This document shows, one piece after another, positions 9,107 to 20,263 of a stretch of DNA of 64,000 bases (its first letter is position 1; every line of letters begins with the position of its first letter). The DNA is taken from positions 2,294,001 to 2,358,000 of the forward strand of contig NZ_CP024902.1 of the NCBI RefSeq assembly GCF_003330765.1, written 5' to 3'. The notes beneath the pieces are model-generated. The model was not told the DNA's origin. It was given only the letters and a program-made list of their open reading frames with translations, and made no database searches. The position numbers and the translations under genes are program-made. Source of the DNA: Burkholderia pyrrocinia (lineage in GTDB: Bacteria; Pseudomonadota; Gammaproteobacteria; Burkholderiales; Burkholderiaceae).

Positions 9107-11416
9107 TCAGAACGCCGTCCCGATCTGGAACTGGAATTTCTGGTACTGGTCGCCTTCGTGCTTCTGCAGCGGGAAGCCGAGGCTCAGCTTCAGCGGCCCG
9201 ATCGGCGAGATCCACGCGAGACCCACACCGTAGCCGTAACGCAGGCCGTTGGCGCCCGTACTCGTGCCGCCCGGCGCGTTGCCCCACACGTTACCGCCGT
9301 CGAGGAACGTGAACACGCGCAGCGTGCGGTCGTAGCCCGTGCCCGGCAGCGGGAACGTCAGTTCGATGTTGCCGACGACCATCTTCGAGCCGCCGATCGG
9401 GTCGTTCGTCTTCGTGTCGCGCGGGCCCAGCGAACTCGGCTCGTAGCCACGCACGGAGCCGATACCGCCCGCGTAGTAGTTCTTGAAGATCGGGTACGGG
9501 TTGCCGATACCGTTACCGTAGCCGCCCTGCAGGTTCATGCCCAGGATGAAGCCGCGCGAGAACGAATAGTAGTACTGGGCCTGCAAATCGGCCTTGTAGT
9601 ACTGGATCTTGCCGACCGGTACGCCGTACTCCATGTTCGCCTGCGTGAAGTAGCCGCGGCTCGGAATCAGCGCGCTGTCACGCGCGTCGCGCGACCACGC
9701 GATGGTCAGCGGCACCGTGTTCGACACGCGGCCGAACTGGTTCACGTAATCCTGGTAGCTCTGCGGCGTGTTCGAATCGACGTCGAGGCGGTTCTGCTCG
9801 AAGCCCGCGCCGAAGTAGACGGTGTCGACTTCCGAGAACGGGATGCCGAACTTCAGGTTGCCGCCCGCGCTGATGATCCGGAAGCTCGAGCTCGTCGAAT
9901 AGTAGAGCGGCTGGTACGTGCGGTAGTAGACGTCCGTGATCCGCTTGATGCCGTCGACCGTGAAGTACGGGTCGACCTGCGTGACGGTCAGCGTACGGTA
10001 GCTCTTCGCGGTGTTGACGTTCACCGACAGGCTCGTGCCCGAACCGAACACGTTGTCCTGCGACACGCCGGCCGACAGCACGACCTTGTCCGTCGACGAG
10101 AAGCCGGCGCCCAGCGTGATCGCGCCGGTCGGCTTTTCGTCGACCTTCACGTTCACGTCGACCTGGTCGTTCGTGCCTTCGACGGGCACCGTCGTCACGT
10201 CGACGTTGGTGAAGTAGCCGAGGCGGTTCACGCGGTCCTTCGACAGCGCGAGGCGGTTCGAATCGAACCACGAGCTTTCGAGCTGGCGCATTTCGCGGCG
10301 CACCACTTCGTCACGCGTACGCGTGTTGCCGACGACGTTGATGCGGCGCACGTACACGCGGCGGCTCGGATCGACGACGAGGTTCAGGTTCACCTTGTGG
10401 TTCGCCTGGTCGATGTCCGGCTGCGCGTTGACAGTCGCGAACGCGTAGCCGTATTCGCCGAGCTTGTCGACGATCGACTTGGTGGTCTGCTGCAGCTTTT
10501 CGGCCGAGAAACGGTCGCCCGGCTTGATCTTGATCAGCTTGTTGAGTTCGGCCTGGCGGTCGAGCAGGTTGCCCGACAGCTTGATGCCCGACACCGTGTA
10601 CGGCTCGCCTTCGTGCAGCGTGACCGTCAGGTACATGTCCTTCTTGTCCGGCGAGATCGACACCTGGGTCGACTCGATGTTGAACTCGAGGTAGCCGCGG
10701 TTCAGGTAGTACGAGCGCACGGCCTCGAGGTCGCCCGTCAGCTTTTCCTTCGAGTACAGGTCGTTCTTCGTGTACCAGGAGAACCAATTCGGCGTCGACA
10801 GCTGCATCTCGTCGCGCAGCGTACCGGTGCTGAATGCCTTGTTGCCGATGAAGTTGATCTGGCGGATCTTCGCGCTCGGGCCTTCGGCCACCGCGAACAG
10901 GATCGACACGCGGTTCGCGTCGACCGGCGTGATCGTCGTCTTGACCTCGGCCGCGTAGAAGCCTCGCGTCAGGTACTGGCGCTTCAGCTCCTGCTCCGCC
11001 TTGTCGACGAGCGCCTTGTCGTAGTAGCGGCCGTCGGCGAGACCGACTGCACGCAGCGCCTTCGTCAGGTTGTCCTTGTCGAATTCCTTCGTGCCGGTGA
11101 AGTCGATCGACGCAATGGCCGGACGCTCCTGCACCTGCACGATCACGACATTGCCCTGCGTGGCGATGCGCACGTCGTTGAAAAAGCCCGTCGCGTACAG
11201 CGCGCGAATTGCTTCGGATGCCTTGTCGTCCGTGAAGGTGTCGCCCTGCTTGATTGGCAGATAGGCGAACACCGAACCCGCTTCGACGCGCTGCAGCCCC
11301 TCGATCTTGATGTCTTGCACCACGAACGGTGCCGCTGCATGCGCCGCGAGGCCGTGAGCGGCGAGCGCGGCCGCCGCAACTGTCTTAGGTACAAAGCGAT
11401 GAGGTTTGAACAACAT
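9107..11416 (-). CDS. bamA: Outer membrane protein assembly factor BamA
   Basis: Central Omp85-family component of the BAM complex, which folds and inserts beta-barrel proteins into the outer membrane. The 769-residue precursor has a signal peptide ending around GLAAHAAAP. Five POTRA domains follow (about residues 30-430, from FVVQDIKIEGL). The C-terminal 16-strand barrel includes the YGNGIGNPYPIFKNYYAGG and GSVRGYE (VRGY/F) lid-lock motif and ends with the terminal aromatic QFQIGTAF. It follows rseP and precedes skp, so envelope stress protease, barrel assembly and chaperone are co-transcribed. Confidence 0.98.
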   Translation of the reverse strand: MLFKPHRFVPKTVAAAALAAHGLAAHAAAPFVVQDIKIEGLQRVEAGSVFAYLPIKQGDTFTDDKASEAIRALYATGFFNDVRIATQGNVVIVQVQERPAIASIDFTGTKEFDKDNLTKALRAVGLADGRYYDKALVDKAEQELKRQYLTRGFYAAEVKTTITPVDANRVSILFAVAEGPSAKIRQINFIGNKAFSTGTLRDEMQLSTPNWFSWYTKNDLYSKEKLTGDLEAVRSYYLNRGYLEFNIESTQVSISPDKKDMYLTVTLHEGEPYTVSGIKLSGNLLDRQAELNKLIKIKPGDRFSAEKLQQTTKSIVDKLGEYGYAFATVNAQPDIDQANHKVNLNLVVDPSRRVYVRRINVVGNTRTRDEVVRREMRQLESSWFDSNRLALSKDRVNRLGYFTNVDVTTVPVEGTNDQVDVNVKVDEKPTGAITLGAGFSSTDKVVLSAGVSQDNVFGSGTSLSVNVNTAKSYRTLTVTQVDPYFTVDGIKRITDVYYRTYQPLYYSTSSSFRIISAGGNLKFGIPFSEVDTVYFGAGFEQNRLDVDSNTPQSYQDYVNQFGRVSNTVPLTIAWSRDARDSALIPSRGYFTQANMEYGVPVGKIQYYKADLQAQYYYSFSRGFILGMNLQGGYGNGIGNPYPIFKNYYAGGIGSVRGYEPSSLGPRDTKTNDPIGGSKMVVGNIELTFPLPGTGYDRTLRVFTFLDGGNVWGNAPGGTSTGANGLRYGYGVGLAWISPIGPLKLSLGFPLQKHEGDQYQKFQFQIGTAF

Positions 11417-11477
11417 GCATCCCCAATATTTAGCTGCATCAAATCGGGCGGCTGCCTTGCGGCCGCCGCCTGACGCT

Positions 11478-12848
11478 TCAGAAATGGATTAACCGAGCCA
11501 GATCGTTGAACAGCGCGATCGCCGACAACGCGACGATGCAGATCAACCCGGCTCTTTGCAGAATCAGCTGCCAGCGCTCCGAGACGGCTTTCCCGGTCGC
11601 GGCTTCAACCGCATAATATAACAGATGCCCCCCGTCCAAAACGGGAATCGGCAACAAGTTCAGGACGCCAAGGCTAATGCTGACAAGGGCGAGGAACGAC
11701 AGGAACGCCGACGGACCGAGCCGCGCGCTCTTGCCCGCGTAGTCGGCGATCGTCACGGGGCCGGACAGGTTCTTCAGCGACGCGTTGCCCGTGATCATCC
11801 GCCCGAACATCCGCAGCGAATACACGGAGATGTCCCACGTGCGGTGCCCGCCGAGCTGCAGGCTCTCGATCGGCCCGTAGCGCACGTCGACGGACGGCGT
11901 GTGCATCGACAGCGCCGCGCCGATGCGGCCGACCTGCTGCCCCGATTCGTCGTCGCGCTGCATCTGCGGCACGATCGATACCGTCTGCGCGGCGCCGTCG
12001 CGCTCGATCTGCAGGCCGAGCGCCTTGCCCGCATGGTGCTTCACGGAATCGATGAAGCGCGACGCGCCGCCGATCGGCTTGCCGTCGAGCGCGACCAGCT
12101 TGTCGCCGGCCTTCAGGCCCGCCTGTTCCGCCGCGCTGCCGGGCTGTACCGACGCGACCGACAGCGTGCCGCCGCCAGTCTCGAAGCCCAGATGGGCCAT
12201 GAAATCGTCGTCGAGCTGACTTTCGGGAACATTGCGGAGATCGACGCGGAAATCGAACGTCGTGTTGCCGTCGCGCGCGCCGAGCACGATCTCGCGGTGA
12301 TCGAACGCGGCCGACAGCAGCTTCCAGCGCAGGTCCGACCACGACCGCACCGGCTCCGACTCGCCGCCCTGCGCGTTGCGGATCGACACGATCGTCTCGC
12401 TGCCGTCGAAGCCCGCGCGGGCCGCCACCGTGCCGGCGGCCGGTGGTGCGACGACCGCGGCCGGCTCGGTCACGCCGGACGCGAATACAACGGAAAACAG
12501 CACGATTGCCAACAGGAAGTTCGCAATTGGCCCGGCCGCGACGATCGCGATGCGCTTGTAGACCGACTGCCGGTTGAACGCCTGCCCGAGTTCCTCCGGC
12601 TTGATGCCGGGGCCCGGATCGCGCTCGTCGAGCATCTTCACGTAGCCGCCGAGCGGCAGCGCGGACAGCGTCCACTCGGTGCCCGTCCTGCGGCTGACCC
12701 AGCGTGCGACGGGCTGGCCGAAGCCGATCGAGAAACGCAGCACCTTCACGCCGCACCAGCGCGCGACACGATAATGTCCGTACTCATGCACGACGACCAG
12801 CACCCCGATCGCCACCGCAAACGCGATCAGTTCGACCAGCACGTTCAT
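11478..12848 (-). CDS. rseP: Site-2 zinc metalloprotease RseP
   Basis: Intramembrane protease that, in characterised bacteria, cuts the anti-sigma factor RseA after DegS to release sigma E. It also clears signal peptide remnants. The 456-residue protein has the zinc motif HEYGH at residues 21-25 in the first membrane helix. Two PDZ domains are periplasmic (LSVASVQPGSAAEQAGLKAG in the second). The second catalytic motif is LNLLPIPVLDGGHLL near the C-terminus. The ATG at 12846-12848 is chosen because the N-terminal helix starts there. It sits between dxr and bamA. Confidence 0.96.
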   Translation of the reverse strand: MNVLVELIAFAVAIGVLVVVHEYGHYRVARWCGVKVLRFSIGFGQPVARWVSRRTGTEWTLSALPLGGYVKMLDERDPGPGIKPEELGQAFNRQSVYKRIAIVAAGPIANFLLAIVLFSVVFASGVTEPAAVVAPPAAGTVAARAGFDGSETIVSIRNAQGGESEPVRSWSDLRWKLLSAAFDHREIVLGARDGNTTFDFRVDLRNVPESQLDDDFMAHLGFETGGGTLSVASVQPGSAAEQAGLKAGDKLVALDGKPIGGASRFIDSVKHHAGKALGLQIERDGAAQTVSIVPQMQRDDESGQQVGRIGAALSMHTPSVDVRYGPIESLQLGGHRTWDISVYSLRMFGRMITGNASLKNLSGPVTIADYAGKSARLGPSAFLSFLALVSISLGVLNLLPIPVLDGGHLLYYAVEAATGKAVSERWQLILQRAGLICIVALSAIALFNDLARLIHF

Positions 12849-12859
12849 GAGAACCTCAT

Positions 12860-14056
12860 TCAGACAGTACGCTCCACGCGGGGCGCAGGCGCTTTCGCAA
12901 TAATCGCGGCGGCGAGGCGGCGTGCCTCGGCATCCGCCGCCAGGACATCGTCGAGCCCGTCGGGGGCACGGTTCGGCAGCGCGTTGAGCACCGCGTCGAC
13001 CGTCGCCGCGATCGCCATGAAGCCGATCCGGCGCTCGAGAAATGCTTCGACCGCAACTTCGTTCGCCGCGTTCAATGCGGCACTCGCGATGCCGCCTTCC
13101 TCGAGCGCCTTCAGCGCGAGCGCAAGGCACGGGAAGCGCGCGTAATCGGGCTGCTCGAACGACAGCTGGGCGATCTGCGCGAGGTCGAGCTGGTCGACGC
13201 CCGCATCGACGCGGTCAGGGAACGCGAGCGCGTGCGCGATCGGCGTGCGCATGTCGGGGTTGCCGAGCTGTGCGAGCACCGAGCCGTCGCGGTACGACAC
13301 GAGCGAGTGGATCACGCTCTGCGGATGGATCAGCACGTCGATCCGGTCGCCCGGCAGCCCGAAGATCCAGTGCGCCTCGATCACCTCGAGGCCCTTGTTC
13401 ATCATCGTCGCGGAATCGACCGAGATCTTGCGGCCCATCACCCAGTTCGGGTGCTTGCACGCCTCGTCCGGCGTCACGTCGACGAGCGTGGCCGGCTCGC
13501 GCGTGCGGAACGGGCCGCCCGATGCGGTCAGGATGATCTTCGAGATCCCGCCGTGCTCGGCCGCATCGCGCGGCATGCACTGGAAGATCGCGTTGTGTTC
13601 GCTGTCGACCGGCAGCAGGATCGCGCCATGGTCGCGCACCGCGTCCATGAAGATCGCGCCCGACATCACCAGCGCTTCCTTGTTCGCGAGCAGGATTCGC
13701 TTGCCCGCGCGCGCGGCCGCGAGGCTCGGCGCAAGACCTGCCGCGCCGACGATGGCCGCGACCACCGTGTCGCAGCCGTCGCTCTTCGACACGTCGACGA
13801 GCGCCTGCGGCCCGTGCAGCACGATCGTCTTGCTGCCCGCCGCGCGCAGTTTCGCGTCGACGTGCGCGGCCGTCGCGGCATCGCCGACCACCGCCACTTC
13901 GGGCGCGAAGCGCAGGCACTGCTCGACGAGCTTGTCGCCGTTGCGGTGCGCGCTCAGCGCGTAGACCGAGAATCGTTCGGGGTGGCGCGCGACCACGTCG
14001 AGCGTGCTGTCTCCGATCGAGCCCGTGGAACCGAGCAATGTCAGACGTTTTTGCAT
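12860..14056 (-). CDS. dxr: 1-deoxy-D-xylulose 5-phosphate reductoisomerase
   Basis: Second enzyme of the MEP isoprenoid pathway. It rearranges and reduces 1-deoxyxylulose 5-phosphate to 2-C-methylerythritol 4-phosphate with NADPH and a divalent metal. The 398-residue length is normal. The NADPH-binding [16 protein letters not shown] is at the N-terminus. [15 protein letters not shown] carries the metal-binding acids, and TASGGPFRT and [19 protein letters not shown] are also characteristic. It provides precursors for undecaprenyl diphosphate made by UppS, encoded two genes upstream in the same operon. Confidence 0.98.
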   Translation of the reverse strand: MQKRLTLLGSTGSIGDSTLDVVARHPERFSVYALSAHRNGDKLVEQCLRFAPEVAVVGDAATAAHVDAKLRAAGSKTIVLHGPQALVDVSKSDGCDTVVAAIVGAAGLAPSLAAARAGKRILLANKEALVMSGAIFMDAVRDHGAILLPVDSEHNAIFQCMPRDAAEHGGISKIILTASGGPFRTREPATLVDVTPDEACKHPNWVMGRKISVDSATMMNKGLEVIEAHWIFGLPGDRIDVLIHPQSVIHSLVSYRDGSVLAQLGNPDMRTPIAHALAFPDRVDAGVDQLDLAQIAQLSFEQPDYARFPCLALALKALEEGGIASAALNAANEVAVEAFLERRIGFMAIAATVDAVLNALPNRAPDGLDDVLAADAEARRLAAAIIAKAPAPRVERTV

Positions 14057-14071
14057 AACAGAGATAATGGT

Positions 14072-14893
14072 TTAACCAAGCAGCAGCATCGCGAGCGGCA
14101 GCACCGGCAGCAGCGCGTCAACACGGTCAAGAACGCCGCCATGGCCAGGCAGCAGTCCGCTCGAATCCTTTACGCCCGCCTGCCGCTTCAGCAGCGACTC
14201 GAACAGGTCGCCGATCACGCTGTACGCGACCAGCAGCGTCAGCGCGGCCCACGCACCGGGCATTCCGTAGCGCACGGCGAATGCAGAAAACAGGGTCGGC
14301 TCGAACACATGCGCAGCCATCGCGACACCGGCGACGACCATCACCGCGAGCCAGCCGCCGATCGCACCTTCCCAGCTCTTTCCGGGACTGATCGTGATGG
14401 CCAGTTTACGCTTTCCGAAGGCCTTGCCCGCGAAGTATGCACCGATATCGGCCAGCCAGACGACCAGAAGCAGCGACAGCACGAACGGCACGCCCTGCGC
14501 ACGCGCCGCGACGAGCGCATGCCAGCAGGCCGCAAACACGACGAGGCCGGCCGCCAGCAGGAACGGCCGCCACACGCCGCCCGCGAGTTCGGGCTTGCGC
14601 CGCAGCGTGAACGGGCCGACCAGCAGCCAGAACACGCCGGCCGCCATGAAAAGGGGACGGGACGAAGCCGCATCCATGCCGAGCGGCGTGGTTGCCGCCA
14701 GCGCGAGCGCCGCGACGACCGCATAGACGACCGGGCCGGCGCCGCCCAGCTTCAGCAGGCGCGCCCACTCCCACGCGGCAAACACGAGCACGGCGCCGAT
14801 CAGCGCGCCGAACGCGGTGAGCGGCGCGAACAGCGTCACCGGCAGCAGCACGGCCAGCATCACGACCGCCGTGATCACACGGGTTTTCAGCAT
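14072..14893 (-). CDS. cdsA: Phosphatidate cytidylyltransferase (CDP-diglyceride synthase)
   Basis: Integral membrane enzyme making CDP-diacylglycerol from phosphatidic acid and CTP, the branch point for all phospholipids including the cardiolipin made by cls elsewhere in this window. The product is 273 residues with about seven or eight hydrophobic helices. The conserved [17 protein letters not shown] is followed by [12 protein letters not shown] (CDS signature region). The start ATG at 14891-14893 overlaps the uppS stop by 7 bp. Confidence 0.95.
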   Translation of the reverse strand: MLKTRVITAVVMLAVLLPVTLFAPLTAFGALIGAVLVFAAWEWARLLKLGGAGPVVYAVVAALALAATTPLGMDAASSRPLFMAAGVFWLLVGPFTLRRKPELAGGVWRPFLLAAGLVVFAACWHALVAARAQGVPFVLSLLLVVWLADIGAYFAGKAFGKRKLAITISPGKSWEGAIGGWLAVMVVAGVAMAAHVFEPTLFSAFAVRYGMPGAWAALTLLVAYSVIGDLFESLLKRQAGVKDSSGLLPGHGGVLDRVDALLPVLPLAMLLLG

Positions 14894-15669
14894 GAAAGGG
14901 AATCGGCGTTCTGCGATTGCGGTTCGAGCTGCGCACTCGTGCGCCCGAAACGGCGCTCGCGCTCGGTATACGACGCCATCGCGTCGGCCAGCGCCGCGCC
15001 GTCGAAATCCGGCCAGTATTTTTCGGTGAAATAGAATTCGGCGTACGCGAGCTGCCACAGCAGGAAGTTGCTGACGCGCTGCTCGCCGCCTGTACGGATG
15101 AAAAGATCGGGCTCCGGCGCATAGGCCATCGCCAGGTGCGGCGCGAATGCGTCCTCGGTCACTTCGACCTCGCGACCCTCGCGCACGGACTGCTCGATGA
15201 GTTTCTTCGTCGCCTGCAGGATGTCCCACCGGCCGCCGTAGTTGGCAGCAATGGTGAGCGTCAGGCGGGTGTTGCGCGCCGTCTTGGTTTCGGCGCGGCG
15301 AATCAGTTCGCGGATACGCGGCTCGAAGCGGTCGAGATCGCCGACGACACGCAGGCGGATCCCGTTCGCATGCAGCTTGCCGACCTCGCGCTCGAGCGCG
15401 GTGATGAATAGCCGCATCAGGAACGACACTTCGTCGGTCGGCCGGCGCCAGTTTTCCGAACTGAACGCGAACAGCGTCAGGTATTCGACGCCGGCGCGCG
15501 CGCAGCCTTCGACCACCGCCCGCACGGCATCGACGCCGCGGGTATGCCCCGCGACGCGCGGCAAGCGGCGTTCGGTGGCCCAACGGCCGTTGCCGTCCAT
15601 GATGATCGCGATGTGACGCGGCACGACGCCGACGTCAGGCACGCGAACGGTAGAGCTGGTATAGGTCAT
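14887..15669 (-). CDS. uppS: Undecaprenyl diphosphate synthase (cis-prenyltransferase)
   Basis: Elongates farnesyl diphosphate with eight isopentenyl units in cis to make the C55 lipid carrier for peptidoglycan, O-antigen and other glycans. The 260-residue product has [13 protein letters not shown] with the catalytic Asp25. [10 protein letters not shown] follows, and the C-terminal substrate site is [19 protein letters not shown]. The ATG at 15667-15669 is chosen from family length. It overlaps cdsA by 7 bp and follows frr. Confidence 0.97.
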   Translation of the reverse strand: MTYTSSTVRVPDVGVVPRHIAIIMDGNGRWATERRLPRVAGHTRGVDAVRAVVEGCARAGVEYLTLFAFSSENWRRPTDEVSFLMRLFITALEREVGKLHANGIRLRVVGDLDRFEPRIRELIRRAETKTARNTRLTLTIAANYGGRWDILQATKKLIEQSVREGREVEVTEDAFAPHLAMAYAPEPDLFIRTGGEQRVSNFLLWQLAYAEFYFTEKYWPDFDGAALADAMASYTERERRFGRTSAQLEPQSQNADSLSC

Positions 15670-15716
15670 GGCCGTTGAGACAGTTGCGGGAAGAAAGCGG
15701 CGCGCGAGGACGGTCG

Positions 15717-16277
15717 TCAGACCGTCATGATCTCGGCTTCCTTGCTCTGCACGAGCTTGTCGATTTCGGTGACATGCTTGTCGGTCAGCTTCTGCACCTC
15801 GTCGCTCGCACGGCGCTCGTCGTCTTCCGAGATTTCCTTGTCCTTCACGAGCTTCTTGAGCGCTTCGTTCGCGTCGCGGCGCAGGTTGCGGATCGCGACC
15901 TTGGCCGTTTCGCCTTCGCTCTTGACGACCTTGGTCAGCTCGCGGCGGCGCTCTTCCGTCAGCGCGGGCATCGGCACGCGGATCAGGTCGCCGGACGTCG
16001 CGGGGTTCAGGCCCAGATCGGCTTCGCGAATGGCCTTCTCGACCTTCGCGACCATCGGCTTTTCCCACGGCTGCACGCCGATCGTGCGCGCGTCGACGAG
16101 CGTCAGGTTCGCGACCTGCGAGATCGGCACCATCGACCCGTAGTAGTCGACCTGCACGTGATCGAGCAGACCGGTGTGTGCACGGCCCGTGCGGATCTTT
16201 GCCAGATCGTTCTTGAACGCTTCGATCGAGCGCTGCATCTTCTGCTCGACGCCCTTCTTGGTATCAGCGACACTCAT
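15717..16277 (-). CDS. frr: Ribosome recycling factor
   Basis: With EF-G, splits the post-termination ribosome. The 186-residue product fits the family (about 185). The N-terminus ([19 protein letters not shown]) and [19 protein letters not shown] are typical, and the protein ends with the long three-helix bundle. A clear ribosome binding site (GGAGG) lies 6 bases before the ATG. It lies in the conserved order pyrH-frr-uppS. Confidence 0.98.
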   Translation of the reverse strand: MSVADTKKGVEQKMQRSIEAFKNDLAKIRTGRAHTGLLDHVQVDYYGSMVPISQVANLTLVDARTIGVQPWEKPMVAKVEKAIREADLGLNPATSGDLIRVPMPALTEERRRELTKVVKSEGETAKVAIRNLRRDANEALKKLVKDKEISEDDERRASDEVQKLTDKHVTEIDKLVQSKEAEIMTV

Positions 16278-16367
16278 TTCAACCTCCGAACCTTCAAACC
16301 TTCAAAGAACGCGGGCCCTGCCCGGCGCATCTTGCGCGCCGCGGCCGATGCCCGCATCCGCGGGAGT

Positions 16368-17237
<870 letters not shown>

Positions 17238-18119
17238 TTACTGCTGCTTTGCTGCTGCGACTTGCGCGGCCACTTCGGCGGCGAAGTCGTCCTGGCGCTT
17301 CTCGATGCCTTCGCCGACGACGAACAGCGCGAATTTCTGCACTGCGGCATCCGCTGCCTTCAGCATCTGCTCGATCGTCTGCTTGTCGTTCTTCACGAAC
17401 GTCTGGTTCAGCAGCGACACTTCCTTCAGGTACTTCTGGACGCTACCGTCGACCATCTTCGCGACGATCTCGGCCGGCTTGCCCGATTCCGCAGCCTTCT
17501 GCTCGGCCACGCGGCGCTCCGTCTCGATCAGCTCGGCCGGCACGTCGGCCGACGACAGCGCGACCGGCTTCATTGCCGCGACGTGCATCGCGACGTCCTT
17601 GCCGACCTGCTCTTCCGCGCCCGTGTACTCGACGATCACGCCGATGCGCGCGCCGTGCAGGTACGTTGCGATCTTGTTCGCGGTTTCGAAGCGGACGAAA
17701 CGGCGGATCGACACGTTCTCGCCGATCTTGCCGATCAGTGCCAGACGCACTTCGTCGACCGTCTTGCCTTCGAGCGGCAGCGCCGACAGCGCAGCCACGT
17801 CGGCCGGGTTCTGCGTGGCGACGAGCTCGGCAACCGTCTTCGAGAACGCGAGGAAGTCGTCGTTCTTCGCGACGAAGTCGGTTTCGCAGTTCAGTTCGAC
17901 CAGCGCGCCTGCGTTGCCGCCGACGAACGATGCGACGACGCCTTCGGCCGTCACGCGCGATGCCGCCTTGCTCGCCTTGTTGCCGAGCTTGACGCGCAGC
18001 AGTTCTTCAGCCTTGGCCAGATCGCCGTCGGCTTCCGTCAGCGCCTTCTTGCACTCCATCATCGGTGCGTCGGTCTTTGCGCGCAGTTCTGCCACCATGC
18101 TTGCGGTAATTGCCGCCAT
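17238..18119 (-). CDS. tsf: Elongation factor Ts
   Basis: Guanine nucleotide exchange factor for EF-Tu. The 293-residue protein has the N-terminal UBA-like domain ([20 protein letters not shown] then ECKKAL). The core has two subdomains with the conserved [11 protein letters not shown] segment, which contacts EF-Tu. Two adjacent ATGs exist at 18122 and 18119. The ribosome binding site AAGGAG is 6 bases before the second but only 3 before the first, so 18119 is preferred. A terminator-like hairpin separates it from rpsB. Confidence 0.97.
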   Translation of the reverse strand: MAAITASMVAELRAKTDAPMMECKKALTEADGDLAKAEELLRVKLGNKASKAASRVTAEGVVASFVGGNAGALVELNCETDFVAKNDDFLAFSKTVAELVATQNPADVAALSALPLEGKTVDEVRLALIGKIGENVSIRRFVRFETANKIATYLHGARIGVIVEYTGAEEQVGKDVAMHVAAMKPVALSSADVPAELIETERRVAEQKAAESGKPAEIVAKMVDGSVQKYLKEVSLLNQTFVKNDKQTIEQMLKAADAAVQKFALFVVGEGIEKRQDDFAAEVAAQVAAAKQQ

Positions 18120-18231
18120 CATTCGCTCCTTGAGTCTGTATTCACAACGCCGCCCGCTTGGACGCGAACGGCCGAGATTCGTTTCCGGACCCGCGCCGAT
18201 TCGGCGCGATCAGGTCCGGCGCACAAGCTTA

Positions 18232-18264
18232 AAAAAAGGGGGCCTGTTGAGAGCCCCCTTTTTG
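18232..18264 (-). terminator. Attenuator-like intrinsic terminator between rpsB and tsf
   Basis: On the minus strand, AAAAAGGGGGCT and GGCCCCCTTTTTTT form a GC-rich stem with a small loop and a long U-tract. It sits just after the rpsB stop and 113 bp before tsf. No separate tsf promoter is obvious. It may terminate only part of the transcripts, so S2 mRNA would exceed that of tsf and downstream genes. Confidence 0.75.
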
Positions 18265-18281
18265 CGCCGGCTCGGGGCCAG

Positions 18282-19022
18282 TTACGCGTTTTCCTCGACG
18301 TACTCGTCGTCGCCGCGTGCCGCCTGGACCACTTCGTTGACCGCGTTCGCACGGCCTTCCAAGATCGCGTCGGCCACGCCTTCAGCGTACAGCGCGACTG
18401 CCTTGCTCGAGTCGTCGTTGCCCGGGATCACGTAGTCCACGCCTTCCGGCGAGTGGTTCGTATCGACCACGGCGATGACCGGCACGCCCAGCTTGTTCGC
18501 TTCGGTGACGGCGATCTTGTGGTAGCCGACGTCGATGACGAAGATTGCGTCCGGAATGCCGCCCATGTCCTTCACGCCGCCGATCGACTTCTGCAGCTTG
18601 ACGATCTCACGTTCGAACAGCAGCGCTTCCTTCTTGCTCATCTTCTCGGTTTCGCCCGATTCGACAGCCGCTTCCATGTCCTTCAGGCGCTTGATCGAAA
18701 CCTTCAGCGTCTTGAAGTTGGTCATCATGCCGCCGAGCCAGCGTGCGTTGACGAACGGCATGCCCGCGCGCTGCGCTTCCTGGGCGATCGTGTCGCGCGA
18801 CTGGCGCTTCGTGCCGACGAACAGGATCGTGCCACGGTTCGCTGCCAGCTGACGCACGTACTTCTGTGCGTCCGTGAACATCGGCAGCGTCTTTTCGAGG
18901 TTGATGATGTGAATCTTGTTGCGGTGACCGAAAATGAACGGTGCCATCTTCGGGTTCCAGAAGCGCGTCTGGTGACCGAAGTGGACACCTGCTTCCAGCA
19001 TTTGGCGCATTGTGACTGCCAT
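18282..19022 (-). CDS. rpsB: 30S ribosomal protein S2
   Basis: Small-subunit ribosomal protein bound between the head and body of the 30S subunit. The 246-residue product starts [19 protein letters not shown] and has the conserved [27 protein letters not shown] and [12 protein letters not shown]. The ATG at 19020-19022 has a GGAGA ribosome binding site. An upstream in-frame start at 19034 (MENY) is less likely. It is the first gene of the long operon, behind a good sigma70 promoter and an about 200-nt leader. Confidence 0.98.
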   Translation of the reverse strand: MAVTMRQMLEAGVHFGHQTRFWNPKMAPFIFGHRNKIHIINLEKTLPMFTDAQKYVRQLAANRGTILFVGTKRQSRDTIAQEAQRAGMPFVNARWLGGMMTNFKTLKVSIKRLKDMEAAVESGETEKMSKKEALLFEREIVKLQKSIGGVKDMGGIPDAIFVIDVGYHKIAVTEANKLGVPVIAVVDTNHSPEGVDYVIPGNDDSSKAVALYAEGVADAILEGRANAVNEVVQAARGDDEYVEENA

Positions 19023-19225
19023 GTAATTCTCCACGAGGGTTGGGTCTTAAGCCGGCCGCCGTACCGCCGCGCGAACCTGCCCCGAGGGAGGATTCCGCGC
19101 GGCCGGCACCCTGGTTGCGCCGGCTTGCGATTCAGCACGTGCGAAATGCCCGTGCCGTAAGCCTTTCACCGCGATGCCGCCCCAAGACGGGGCACTACGG
19201 CATTTGGATATCGACTTAGCCAAAG
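19023..19225 (-). promoter_or_regulatory. Long rpsB 5' leader, possible autoregulatory site
   Basis: About 200 nt lie between the predicted -10 box and the rpsB start. They contain several GC-rich inverted stretches, including GCCCCGTCTTGGGGC near 19180-19195. S2 represses its own operon through the rpsB leader in enterobacteria. Whether this betaproteobacterial leader does so is an inference from position and structure only. Confidence 0.4.
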
Positions 19226-19255
19226 AGTATAGCACGCCGATTTGTCCGCTCTCAA
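19226..19255 (-). promoter_or_regulatory. Sigma70 promoter of the rpsB-tsf-pyrH operon
   Basis: Read on the minus strand, TTGAGA (19250-19255) and TATACT (19226-19231) are 18 bp apart. This is the best promoter-like sequence in the rpsB-map divergent region, and its orientation fits the operon. Confidence 0.7.
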
Positions 19256-19407
19256 GTCGCTCGCCACTTTCGCTTGCCGTGCGGCAGCCGGCCGGACAAT
19301 CCGCGAAAACCCGCATCCGCGCGGCCGACAGAGGCTGCGGCAGGGGCTGCGATGCCCGCCATAAGGTGCGATAATCCGTCAATTCACCGCATTCCAGGCA
19401 TACCTCG

Positions 19408-20223
19408 ATGGCTATTACGCTCAAAAACGAACACGATATCGCCGAGATGCGCGTCGCCTGCCGTCTCGCGAGCGAAGTGCTCGACTTCATCACGCCGCAC
19501 GTCGTCGCAGGCGTCACGACCGCCGAACTCGATCGCCTCTGCCATGAGTTCATGCTCAACGAACAGGGCACGATCCCCGCGCCGCTGAACTACCAGCCGC
19601 CCGGCTACCCGCCGTACCCGAAGGCCACCTGCATCTCGGTCAACGACGTGATCTGCCACGGCATTCCCGGCGAGAAGGTGGTCAAGAACGGCGACGCGCT
19701 GAACATCGACATCACCGTGATCAAGAACGGCTACTTCGGCGACACGAGCCGGATGTTCATCGTCGGCGAGGGCTCGATCCTCGCGAAGCGCCTCGTGCAG
19801 ACCACCTACGAATGCATGTGGCTCGGCATCGACCAGGTCAAGCCCGGCGCGCACCTCGGCGACATCGGCTACGCGATCCAGAAGCATGCGGAAGCGCAGG
19901 GCTACAGCGTCGTGCGCGAATACTGCGGCCACGGCATCGGCACGGTGTTCCACGAGGATCCGCAGGTCGTGCACTACGGCCGTCCCGGCACGGGCATCGA
20001 ACTGAAGGCCGGGATGATCTTCACGATCGAGCCGATGATCAACGCCGGCAAGCGCGACATCCGCACGATGCCCGACCAGTGGACGGTCAAGACGCGCGAC
20101 CGCAGCCTGTCCGCGCAGTGGGAGCACACGGTGCTCGTCACCGAAACCGGCTACGAGGTGCTGACCGTGTCGGCCGGCACGCCGGCGCGCCCCGTGTTCG
20201 CGCAACCGGCCGCTGCGGTCTGA
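19408..20223 (+). CDS. map: Methionine aminopeptidase type I
   Basis: Removes the initiator methionine after deformylation; Def is encoded further along the window. The 271-residue protein has the pita-bread fold with all five expected metal ligands in context: the two Asp of [19 protein letters not shown], His in [10 protein letters not shown], Glu in FTIEPMIN and Glu in QWEHTVLV. The short type I form lacks the N-terminal zinc finger of eukaryotic enzymes. It is divergent from rpsB, as in many proteobacteria, and glnD follows after 40 bp. Confidence 0.97.
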   Translation: MAITLKNEHDIAEMRVACRLASEVLDFITPHVVAGVTTAELDRLCHEFMLNEQGTIPAPLNYQPPGYPPYPKATCISVNDVICHGIPGEKVVKNGDALNIDITVIKNGYFGDTSRMFIVGEGSILAKRLVQTTYECMWLGIDQVKPGAHLGDIGYAIQKHAEAQGYSVVREYCGHGIGTVFHEDPQVVHYGRPGTGIELKAGMIFTIEPMINAGKRDIRTMPDQWTVKTRDRSLSAQWEHTVLVTETGYEVLTVSAGTPARPVFAQPAAAV

Positions 20224-20263
20224 GCGCCGTCGCGCCGCCCCGCCCGCACCTGAACCGCCGCCC

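Noticed and set aside
8663..11473. A 936-codon open frame on the plus strand opposite bamA and skp
   Set aside because: Its sequence is rich in Arg, Val, Asp and His without domains, typical of the reverse frame of high-GC genes. The minus strand encodes complete BamA and Skp.
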